Positions 45,101 through 54,461 of a DNA stretch of 64,000 bases are shown piece after piece. Source of the DNA: Eudorina sp. 2006-703-Eu-15 (lineage: Eukaryota; Chlorophyta; Chlorophyceae; Chlamydomonadales; Volvocaceae); the NCBI GenBank assembly GCA_003117195.1, contig BDSI01000059.1, positions 62,001 through 126,000 on the forward strand. The letters run 5' to 3'. A model generated the notes under the pieces. The model ran no database searches and was not told the origin of the DNA. It saw nothing but the letters and a program-made list of their open reading frames with translations. How positions within the stretch are numbered: position 1 is the first letter of the stretch; every line of letters starts with the position of its first letter. Made by a program: the position numbers and the translations under genes.

Positions 45101-48100
45101 CCCGCCCCCGCCGCCGCCATTGACGCTCCCCGCCGCGCCGCCACCCTCGTCCTCCAGCAGGCTGCGCAGCGCCGCGCTGCCGCCCGCCTTGCCCTGCCCA
45201 AGGAGCAGCTGCGCCGCCGCCGCGCCGGCCGCACCCCCACCCATTCCCAGCTGCTGTAGCTGGCTGGGCGGCAGGAGCTGCAGCAGAGGCAGCGAACTGA
45301 GCTGCAGCGCGCCGTCCAGGGTGGGCGGGTCGCCGAGCAGCGACACCGCGCCACTCCCCCCGCCGTTGCCGTTGCCGCCGCCGCCCACGGTGGGGCTGTT
45401 GCCGCTGCTCCTCATGTACGTCTGCAGGATGTCGGGAGAGATGCCGATCTGGTCGGCCAGCGCTGGCAGCATGTGGGTGCGGCTGGGGCCGTTGGGCGGA
45501 CCGCGCAGCCAGGCGATCGCCACCTGGGGTGGGGTGAGGGGAGGGGCGGGTATAGGAAATTGGTAGACATTTTCACACTGCGCGGCTGCCAGAGCGACGG
45601 GGGGAGGGGTGGGGATTGCGGTAGGATGGGGTACAGGATAATGGTGGACACCGGGGAATGGGGTATAGGAAATTGGTCGACATGGGGTATAGGAATTCGG
45701 TCGACATGGGATAAGGTTGGGTGGCTTGGAGGGCGTAGGGGGACGACCGCAAGCACGCAGGGGCGAGCGGACCGCGGTCGCAACCCGCACGGTCAGGCAA
45801 GCAAGGGCCAGCCAACCAGGATCGCTAATCCTAATCAGGCGTCGCCGCTCATGGAGGGTTTCAGGGTCTGCCAGGGACCGCCAAACACCGGGGGTGTTAG
45901 GAAGCTTTTCAGCGCAGCGTCAAGACACTTGCGGCTCCACAAAGTGGCCCCGCGGGTCGAGCTCGAGCTCGACCCGCGTACGGGACCTGCCACCGGCTAC
46001 TCCCGTGTCCTGTCCTATTCCGTCGTCGTGGATGGGGCCCAATGAGCATCACGGTAACCGCCGCAGGATCCCGTTTAGCGGCTGCGGCTACCTTCCGGTT
46101 CGTCCCGGACCCAACCCAGGCCGCGCCCTAGGGGCCCCAAAAAACAATGCCAAACCCCAGAATCGAACCCGGGCCCCGAGGCGGTAGCAGTGGCGATGGC
46201 TGTGGTGCAGCGCGAGAGCCGCTTCCGCTGCCGACTCACCTGGAGCGCCAACTGCGGGGGGTGGCGGTTGTGGGCCACGTCCGTGCAGATCTGCGCGACC
46301 ACGTCCATGCTGGAGGCGCTGAACTCCAACGTCGGCACCACCTCAGCCAGCCTGTGAAGACGATACCCGGCAATCGGAGGCGGGTTCCGATGGGGGGAGG
46401 GGGAGTTGGCGCCCGGCGCCGGGTTCGAGGATGGGTAGGTTTCGGTACGGGGAATCGAAGCCGGCAGCAGGGGAGCAGGGAGGCCGAGTGCCGACGGACG
46501 GGCAGGAGAGGCGCCGGGTGCGATAGCACCCGGCGGAGTACAGGACAGGACATTAGTATGGACATATTCAAACTGCACTGCTCAAGAGTCCGGTGAATAA
46601 TAAACTGTACCAGGATCTCCAGTGATGCGACGACATCCACCTTGGCCTCCAACAGGACGAGATACCGTACCTCGCGAGGCCGCTGCGCCTGTCCTTCTCA
46701 GTTTTCAACAGCACACACGCCGCCGCGACCGCCAGGGCGGCAGCAAGAGACAGGTGCCCAGTTCGCCAACCAGTGCTCCCTGAAAGGTGGGCCTCCCCCC
46801 GCACCCCCCCCCCCACACACACACGATCCAAACCCGACAGTCGCCGCTGCCACTGCCGCGGACGCCGACGCTGACTCGCCAACCGCACCTGGAGCGGATG
46901 AAGCGCAGGCACACCTCCGCCAGACACCCCGTCCGGATGCTCATGGCCCGGTCCAGCAGCAGGCAGGCGTTGCTGGGCGTCAGGCTGGCGCTGACAAACT
47001 GCTCCACGGCTCCAGGCAGGCCGTTGACCTGCGACGGCCCCGGAGCCCGGACGGAGGGGGCAGAGAGCACAGCAGCCAGGAAGCGGACAGCTTTTGGACG
47101 GGGCCAAGTCAGTGGGCGTGTGCGTGGGCCTGCGATGCTCCCTTGGCTGCGGGCTGCTGGGATTCCGGGGTTGCAAGTGCGCGCGTACAAACGTAACCGG
47201 TCCCTTCTTCCCTTCATTTTCTCCGTGTCGGTCTCTTGCAGCCAGCCATCGCACTGCCCAGAAGTGCGTGGGGAGCAGAGGCCATCTGGTCTTTTGAATT
47301 GCACACGGGGCCGGGTGGACACTCACGCTGAACAGCGCCACCACGGGCAGTGCGATGGCTGGCTGAAAGAGACCGACACGTGTGCAATTCAAAAGACCAG
47401 ATGGCCTCTGCTCCCCACGCACTTCTCGGTGCCAAGTCGTCACGGCCCCGCCCTGCTGTGGCCCCGCTCTGCTGACCCACATGGATGCGGCCTGCAGGGT
47501 GCCGGCTCACGGCAGGAGGCGCTACGCCCCGCTCCAGCCCCCCCTAGCGCCCCGCACCCTGGGAACCACCACGGGGGCAGTGAAGAAGACCCACCGCCGG
47601 GGGCTCACCTCCAATTTGACAGCCGCGTCATAGATGCTCGCGGCCGTGGCCAGCGTGAGGGGGCACTCGCCCGTGTAGAAGGAGTCGATGAGGGTGTCCA
47701 GCGCATCGCTGTCCACCCCCTGAACCGGCAGCTTGGACCCGGTGAAGCCGCCTGCACGCACCCCGGGCGGGCGATCGGACGATCGGGTCGCGGTTGCGTT
47801 TGGAAGGAGATGGCGCGATCGGGGGGAAGGTGCCATTGCTGGCGTTCTGTTGCGTTGTTTGGGCGGGGCGGGGGCGCAGGATACTTGATGGCATCGTCTT
47901 TCCCGGCCAAGCAAGCTCGCAGAGGAGGCGACGCAACACGTTCACAGCAGCAGACAACATAACACGTGCGTGCGGTGTGCGGGAAGATAGAGTCGGCGGT
48001 TGGATGCCCCCCTGCGTGTGTTGCCCGTCGAGGAGAGAAGGGCTTTGGAGACGACATGCTGACCCGCGTCCATCCTCGTCTTCTCACCCTAGATCCCACA

Positions 48101-48437
48101 CCACTGTCCATTCAATGTATTGGGGCCGCTCAGCACAGATGGTCCAACGGCATGCACGCGCGTGGCAGTGAAAATGCGAGCTTCGAGTTCGGGTGCGGAC
48201 TTCCCGGCCGGGCCTCCCGTGTACCGGAAGCACGCGCTTGGAACCTCCCCGCGCACCTTGCTTAAGTACCGTGGCAAGGCGCTTGCTAGACGCGGCCAGT
48301 ATGACTTGGTGGCATCGCAGTTGGCGTCCGTCCGGGCACACCAGCGTGATGTCCGAGAATGTTGGGTTGTTGTAAAAGCTTCGAGTCCCCGTGACCAACA
48401 ACCGAGCTAAGTCAATATAACACTGAGCTTGCTGCAA
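42128..48437 (-). CDS. BTB-BACK-SBP domain fusion protein, probable transcription factor
   Basis: Nine minus-strand exons join in agreeing phase: 48257-48437 (start open), 47609-47751, 46889-47028, 46240-46351, 44917-45523, 44490-44689, 43967-44045, 43583-43706, 42128-43022; at least 826 residues. Exons 1-2 give a BTB/POZ domain (PTFSDITLVCPDGRQL, CHQVILAASS, LIDSFYTGE). Exons 3-4 give a BACK domain (AVEQFVSASLTPSN, LAEVVPTLEFSASS). Exon 5 ends the BACK-like part and adds a Gly/Ala-rich linker with a KRPR cluster. Exons 7-9 give an SBP DNA-binding domain: CHVEGC, YKICEFH, FCQQCGRFHHLTEF and RRSCR, so all eight zinc ligands (C3H and C2HC) are present, followed by a basic HNMRRAKK. A long Gln/Gly/Ala tail follows. 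SBP proteins bind GTAC-core DNA; BTB-BACK proteins often dimerise or recruit Cullin3. The first exon has no in-frame ATG, so one upstream exon is missing. Two adjacent genes are possible but the phases argue against it. Confidence 0.82.
43250..43560. repeat. CA-associated dispersed motif units in the SBP gene intron
   Basis: Several units combine ACACAC runs, GGGTCGGGCGGGCTTCTTC or CGGGCGGGTTCCTTTCATC, and CTTGCATGTCACGCA. They match units at 20100-20480 and 26890-27240. They lie in the intron between exons 43583-43706 and 42128-43022. Confidence 0.55.
44171..44213 (+). repeat. Dispersed element copy in an SBP gene intron
   Basis: TGGTCGACACATTCAAACTG followed by CGCTGCGGCCAGAGCAAAAG matches the consensus core GGTAGACATATTCAAACTG / CGCTGCTGCCAGAGCAAAAG. 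Confidence 0.7.
45550..45700 (+). repeat. Dispersed element copy plus partial head repeats in an SBP gene intron
   Basis: One copy (TATAGGAAATTGGTAGACAT, then CACTGCGCGGCTGCCAGAGC) at 45550-45597 is followed at about 45636-45700 by partial heads, for example TATAGGAAATTGGTCGACAT and TATAGGAATTCGGTCGACAT. Confidence 0.65.
45951..45978. repeat. Perfect 28-bp palindrome
   Basis: CGCGGGTCGAGCTC is followed at once by its exact reverse complement GAGCTCGACCCGCG, with no spacer. It lies in the intron between exons 46240-46351 and 44917-45523 of the BTB-BACK-SBP gene. Confidence 0.95.
46557..46622 (+). repeat. Dispersed element, long-form copy in an SBP gene intron
   Basis: ATGGACATATTCAAACTGCA is followed by GAGTCCGGTGAATAATAAAC and TGTACCAGGATCTCCAG. 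The second half is shared with the minus-orientation copy at 55270-55348 in a CCDC40 intron, which defines an element of about 80 bases. Confidence 0.7.
47224..47425. repeat. Interleaved inverted repeat (A-B-A'-B' order)
   Basis: Segment B (47261-47307) is the exact reverse complement of 47379-47425 over 47 bases. Segment A (47224-47259) is the reverse complement of 47345-47380 with one mismatch. Because the order is A-B-A'-B', the two pairs interleave and cannot form one simple hairpin; B/B' alone would form a 47-bp stem with a loop of about 71 bases. It lies in the intron between exons 47609-47751 and 46889-47028 of the BTB-BACK-SBP gene. Confidence 0.95.
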
Positions 48438-50923
48438 GTCGGTGGGAAGAGCGGTGCAGCAGACGCAGTGGTCAAGCGCGGACGCAGTACCGCCGCCCGA
48501 CTGGTTCGAAAGGCGCCAAGCTCGCAGCCAATGAATGCCAGCGAAGGGCTTACACCACTGATGACATCAAAACAAGCACTGGGAGAACTGCTCGCAATAC
48601 ACGCTGTACAACGCGGTCAACAGCGTACAGTACAAGGCAATTCTTCTGCCCGCAACCGCGAACGACGCGCAGGATAAGGCGCCATGATGCATTCAAGGAA
48701 TGCACATGATCAAGAAGGGGCCAGGGCTGGCCGCTGGCAGCGGGAAGCCCTGGTCCTGCTGGGTTGGGGCGCGTCTAAAAGGGCACAATAAGCGACCAGA
48801 TACCCACCTCGCCGGTCTGGGTTGCAAGTTGCAGCACCCCAGTCTTAGCAGAGCTCATCCTTGCTTCCTCCCGGCGCTGTTACGCGTCCTTGCCCTTGAG
48901 TACCGCCTCAAGAACGTTCACAAACGGGCAACGGGCGCGGAGTCCCGCAACCCGGTGAAAAGTAATCAGCAGCTTTTACAGGTCTAAGTGGTGCTGACCT
49001 TAGTTACAGGCGGTACAGCTATATCGTAAATTGTTTTGGCCTCGTATTTTACAGCAACCTACTGCTCCCTCATTGTGAGAATCAGGGTGAACGTTAGAGA
49101 AACATGTCAACGAAGAAGTAGTTTTGGATTAGAGTGCCCGGCGTCAGAGGGGAGCGTTTGCGGACGCAACCCAGCACCAGCACCTGCGATGGGCCGTACG
49201 CGTGGTACAGGTGGCCCCTCTAATGTGCTTGAGCCCTTGCCACTGTCGTCATTCCGTTTTGCATCAATTGATGGTTAGTATGGTACGAGGTAGATTCGGG
49301 CAGGGCCATGTAACTTCGCTGTTAAGTTATACGGAAAAAGGGTGTTTGTCGAGGCGTCACCACTTTTCGTTCCGTCTGACACAAATAAATTCTTACAAGA
49401 TGTCATGATGCCTTGATATTAACGATATTTGCTGGCACACCTGCTCGAAGGTGCGTGACGTCAAAGTATGAAGAACTTTGCTCGGCCGAAACGTTGAACC
49501 GCGTGATGCGCTCTGGCGTAGTCAGAGTCGCTCTGCCCATTGACACTTATACACACGGACGGATGCGAATCAAAAATTGATACCAGCAACCCCCACACAA
49601 CACATGTGGTCCCACATCCCAGGCTGGATAGGATCATGTTGGCATAGCTATCCCTATCCGGACATGACATTTTTTGTTTTACATCTCAAAGTGCTGCGGC
49701 TGTAGAACGTCCTGCCCATAGGACTGGTGTTCCACGGGCTGTCCTTGTTGATGAGACGCAGTCAGGCAAGGCTCGTGTCTTCAAGACCGACGCCGACACC
49801 CTTCTAGGTAAATACCTTGCCCATGATCCTCCTCGGTCAGGTCCGCTAAGGCAACAAACTTCGCCAAACTTGATTGCAACAAAGTGCGACTAACCGCACC
49901 TACCACTGACATAGGGCAACCGAAGCGCTCTGTCGCAGTTCGCAAAGTTTGGGCAGCGAATTCCATCACGGAGCCTTATGGATATCAGCGCCAGATCTGC
50001 TGTAAGTTCGCGCTGCTCACGTGCGTAACGATCCAGCAGTCCTTCGGACCCGGGGTACCGTATCCGATTCGTCCGGTTCCGGTACAGCGATGGAGCAAAT
50101 GCGCGGCCCTCCCAATTGCGCGGGCAAACCCCCTAAAGGTCCCCCTTGGCATACCTCACCAGGAGACGCAGATGCACTATGAGCATTCAGTGCACGTGTC
50201 ACATGAATGAATGAATGACCGTTACAGCGGACAGCGGCAGATGTAAGCCCCTCCGCCAGGCTCCGCCCGCTTTCACGTCACTCGCATCATCTTTCCCAGT
50301 CTTTCCCGGTCTAGATGGGTCGCCACGAGGCAAACATCACACGAATGACCCTTGGCACGTTGGCAGCAGCAGAGGAGATGGGTCGCGCGGCTGGATGCGC
50401 ATCCCAGGGCAACGCAGGGGCCGGCAGGGCTCGGCGCTGGGGGTCGCTTGCGCGGCGCCCCAGAGGCGTCAACCCCGAAATGAACAAACGACGGATACCC
50501 GTTTATGCAGTGTGTGGTGTGGAGGCTGAGGCCGTCACCAATGACGCTAAAGGAGTTCACTGTGACATCATTTAAAATAACACGCACCGAGAACAACTTT
50601 CAGGAGTCCTAGCAAGCCGCGCAAGATTAATAGTCTATCGCCATCAAAGTCGCAGTGCACCAAACCGGGTCGCCAGCGTCGCAGCCGGTGGCAGCCATAT
50701 CCTCCTCCCTCCTGGTGGCTCAACGCCCATGGGGCCCAGCCTCGAGCACCCCATTGCCGGCCTTCGCTGCACATAAATGATAGCGCAGCGGAGGACGGCT
50801 CTCGCGCCGTCCAGATCGACGCACCGGCGCAGGAGATCACACGGCGCAGATGCAGGGGTTGCGCGACCTCGGAGACTGTCCTGGAGGCCTACAGAGGCCT
50901 GCTGAGGCCTGCGGAGTTGTCGC
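48438..50923. other. Region between the BTB-BACK-SBP 5' end and the FHIT 3' end
   Basis: The BTB-BACK-SBP frame stays open for a short way above 48437 until a TGA near 48560, but without an ATG. The missing first exon and the promoter should lie in this region. Much of 48900-50100 is lower in GC. A probable retroelement end is present at 50205-50575. No other gene is recognised. Confidence 0.45.
50205..50575 (-). mobile_element. Probable 3' end of a second non-LTR retroelement copy
   Basis: Plus-strand ATGAATGAATGAATGACCG followed by TTACAGCGGAC repeats the junction seen at 32532 in the same orientation. Sequence beyond the shared junction differs, so the two could be different subfamilies. 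No protein-coding part is visible and the inner limit is arbitrary. Confidence 0.4.
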
Positions 50924-52633
50924 CTACACCCCCGCGCCCGCCAGCAGCTGCCGCAGCTCGGCCGCCTCCAGGGCCATCTCCTCATGCGTCCGCACCCGCC
51001 GCTCCTTGTCCAGGTCCAGCTTCTCGCCCCGCGGCGCAGGGCCGTCCCTGGCGTCACCACCGCTGCGGGCGCCGAGCGATCGGGGGCACGGGGCGGCCCT
51101 GTGTACCGTATTGGCATCTGGTCGGCATTGCCTCAGGGCGTACCCGGTCGCATCAACATACGGACACATGTGCACATCTAGGGCGCGGTCTTTGCATTTC
51201 TTCGGACCCTCTTCGGTGGGCCGACTGCACTGTAACGTCACACTCCGTACAGTGACGTCAGCGGCGCGCCATCACGCCGGTGACGCGAGTGGCGAGCCGC
51301 TGTCGGCGGGGGAGGAGCCATCACAGCAAGCTTCCCTTACCTTCCTGACTTCACCGCTTTGTCGTACTCTGTGGACTTTTGGTCGATGGCGTCGTACACT
51401 TGGTCGTTGCGGGGAAAGTCGCCGGCCTTGCGGGGTAGCACGTGAATGTGCACATGCGGCACAGTCTGACCTGCGGGATGGGCTCGCCAGGAGGGAGGGT
51501 GGGCTGGGATGAGGATGGGAAGGTGAGAGGGTAGGCGGGTTGGAGGGTAGGAGGACGCGATTGAGCTGCGAATCTATTGGAGGCCTTGCACACCCGACAC
51601 TGCGCAGCACGAACACGACGAGTCTGGAGCCCACTGTACCCCACTACGACGGTGCCCTACCAGATTTGCATCGGGCAGCGGGCCGCACCAGGGGAGCTTA
51701 TCGCCCCAGGTGCCGGGCGCGCGGACAACCACACCGAGTGGACCGCGGTCCCCAAGGCGCATGGGGGCAAAGAGCTTCAGAGACATGATGGTACGACAGG
51801 GTGTACGGCACGCCCAGACCCCTTATTGCTTCCTCCCGGGGTCTACCAGAGTTCCGGCCCCGGGGCGACCAGAGCTCCAGCCCGGGAGCGACCCAGTTTC
51901 TGGCCCAGGGCGACCTAATTTTCGGCCCGGGGACCACCAGAACTTCGGCCTGGGGACGACCCAATTCACGGCCCGGGGCCGACCAATCGGCCCGGGGCCG
52001 ACCAAAGTTCCGTACCTGCGAAGGTGCCGTCCTGGATGGCCAGTGTCAGCGACTGGGCCCCGTAGTGCGGCTCCACGATGCGACCGATCCGCTGGGCGAG
52101 CAACCTGCACGGCTCCGCATAACAGCGACAGTGGATGCTTTGCTGACAGGTAATAGCTGGACACAGCCTGATTGCAAAGAGCCCTTTTGATGTTGCCCCA
52201 GGGCGTTAAGCACACGGGTGACCCACCACAGGTCGGACACCTCCTGGGGGCTCAGGTCCGTGAAGCGCTGTACGACGCGTCTAGTGCTGACGAGCACGTG
52301 ACCTGCGTACGGCACCGCTGGATGTCACAACGGCACGCAGTTGCTTGCAACAAACCGAGGGTTTGTGGGGTGGCTGGGCCGCAGTTGGATGCTGCATGCG
52401 CGCCCCCAGATGCGTCTCAGATGTTTGGCACCTCACCTGGTACGACAGGCTTGAGGTTTACGAAGCCGAAGGACAGCTCCGAAAGCACGAAGACGTGGGA
52501 GCCCGGAATGGTATGAGGACCGAACTTGTACTGCAACAGTCACCGAGTTTTCGTGTGGTTCACCCTGTTTCACACTTTTCGTACAACTGGATATAAGGCC
52601 TCATGAAACACTTACGGAAACAGAATCATCCAT
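50924..52633 (-). CDS. FHIT: Bis(5'-adenosyl)-triphosphatase FHIT, HIT family
   Basis: FHIT cleaves diadenosine triphosphate to AMP and ADP in the cytosol. Six minus-strand exons with agreeing phases: 52616-52633, 52437-52530, 52227-52302, 52016-52104, 51341-51470, 50924-51047; 176 residues (human about 147). The first exon codes MDDSVS and ends in a consensus GTAAGT donor. The protein then follows human FHIT closely: [60 protein letters not shown] and the catalytic triad motif [14 protein letters not shown] with His98, His100 and His102, His100 being the expected nucleophile. The C-terminus has the family's charged helix [14 protein letters not shown], preceded by a [15 protein letters not shown] extension. 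It lies downstream of CCDC40 on the same strand with 1.8 kb between them. Confidence 0.95.
51845..52012. repeat. Diverged minisatellite in FHIT intron 4
   Basis: About seven degenerate units of 23-26 bases share GGCCCGGGG and GACCA or GACCC (for example GACCAGAGTTCCGGCCCCGG). The array runs up to the exon at 52016-52104, beside its donor. Confidence 0.7.
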
Positions 52634-54461
52634 TTTCGCTGCAGAGCTTGTCAGCACTCGGCGTTGATGCGCGAAATTTTGAGTGCAGAAGTTCGCAGAG
52701 CAACGCAGTCGCGAGCCGAGCGCGCGCATTGAATTGTCAAATAACAAGCAAGGAAATATGTGAGAAACGCAAATGCAAATGATCAAACTCCACGTGTCAC
52801 TGATCGAAGGGCGACATTGCCGGATCCGTATCCAGATCGTACCGTCTGTCAGTTGTAGGCCCGTCAATTCAGAAGCATCTTACACTCTACACCAGTTCAC
52901 ATAAACTATTACAAGAAAAGTTCAGGAAAGGGCTTCGTCACCTGCTGTTGTCAACCTTTTACATCGTGCACGCCGACGTACGTCCGCTGTCCAGAGGTTT
53001 TCTGGGTGCATGTTCAGCTGCATGTTCAGTCCGTAACGTGAGGCGCATGCAAAAGAACATGTGGGTCACACCAAGTCGTTTTGAGAAACGTCTGATGGAG
53101 GCCAGGCACGTAACTCTCAACAGGACGGTTGCGGAAGCTTGTACGCGCTAGGGTTGCGCACCTCACAAGCTGTTTGTACATGTACTAGAGCTCACAGGGG
53201 CACACGCGGGCGCACTGTTGCCCATCACCGCATCAAGGGAAAGCTTCACGCCTACTTCCAGAGATTTCAGTCGTCACCATGGTCAAGAGTCCGGTAAGGT
53301 TTTTGCCGCCAGGCTTCCAGATTCCAGGGCACCTTGGCCTACCGGTCTCAGCATCCTGCCCAACAGCGCGAAGCACACAATTGCTGCTTCCTGCTGCTTC
53401 CTTGCCACCGCTCTCCCCAACTCACCATGTCAGGTTAGAGGTACCCCAATCCCGTCCGCTCCACCAGCGAAGCCCAACCTTCCTGTCAATCCTGACAGGT
53501 TCTTCGTGGCCGTCAGTGTCTGCCTACACCGGAACCTAAATATGCAATCCCCTCCACGCCAGTCGTCCCTGATGACAACGCAGATCAAGCTCTGGAGCTT
53601 CAGCTCACGGCCGTGATCACCCGCATGGACCCCTGAGGAAACCATTCCCTGTGCTGCCAAGCGGCACCCCAAGCTCACTTCCGGCGTGCTCCTCGCGCGA
53701 CGTACCAACATCTCACGCCGTGAACCACCAGAACCCCGCATCCAAGCAATGCCTCCCAGCCGACCAATGGCCGCCCATCCTCCCCTAGACATTCCTTTCA
53801 AGCACAATGATGACATCACATGCTAACTAAGCCTCACACAGCCACACATGCACACGCCTATCGTGCCTACCTAACAGTGTGAACCCACAATATGATGTCA
53901 GGCTGGAGTATGAGACCGCGGTATCGTTGGTAAGTAATTGTCGACGGGCTGGGTGTGTCTGCGCCTTTTAACGTGCCGCGGTAGCCGCCGTAGCAGGGGC
54001 CGCTGAGCTCGAACAGCCAACCATACGCCCGGCCCCAGCCAACCAAACGCCAGCCCCACGACCGCTGCCCTCTTGCACATCCTCCCGCTCCCAACCCCCG
54101 TCCCCCGCCTTGCTACCTTCAGCAACATCCCGCGCCGTTCCCGCCCTGCCCGAGATGCGCCCCCCACCCCAGCCACCCCAGCTCCTCGGCCTTACCCGTC
54201 ATTCCATCCTCATACACACTCAGGGTTTTCTTGTACACAGCTACACACATTCCGGCCTTACCACCGCCGAGTACACCGACACATATATAGTTGACTTTGG
54301 TTTCACATTGCAGTATCTACCCCCCTAGCAAGTACCGGCCACCAATATTCAAACGCATCCTTGGTTTGCCCCAAACCTGGCCCACAGGGCCTCCGCCTGC
54401 TGCCCCGTCGTTCCCCCCTGTCCTCCCCGTTTCCGGGCCCCCCCTCCCCTTCCCAAAGGGC
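52634..54461. other. Region between the FHIT 5' end and the CCDC40 3' end
   Basis: The part next to FHIT (52634-53220) is relatively AT-rich and should include the FHIT promoter. The part next to CCDC40 contains CA-rich sequence near 54210-54290 and CCDC40 3' UTR. A possible small gene or decayed coding sequence lies at 53278-53825 on the plus strand. Confidence 0.4.
53278..53825 (+). pseudogene. Possible small gene or broken coding remnant, unrecognised
   Basis: An ATG in good context (CACCATGG, 53278) is followed after five codons by a consensus donor GTAAGG, and acceptor-like CAG/ACAG sites follow. One frame near 53530-53636 reads AIPSTPVVPDDNADQALELQ with a natural composition and then stops at TGA; shifting frame at that stop opens another 60 codons to TAA near 53825. 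This looks like a frameshifted or differently spliced coding sequence. I recognise no family. Confidence 0.25.

Noticed and set aside
46140..46180. tRNA-like T-arm (minus strand GGGTTCGATTCTGGG)
   Set aside because: The T-stem does not pair properly and no D-arm, anticodon arm or acceptor stem could be placed; it lies in an intron of the BTB-BACK-SBP gene.
46625..46690. Possible extra BTB-BACK exon on the minus strand (LVLLEAKVDVVASLEILVQ)
   Set aside because: Exons 46889-47028 and 46240-46351 join in phase to give a continuous BACK domain; the segment fits neither phase nor family.
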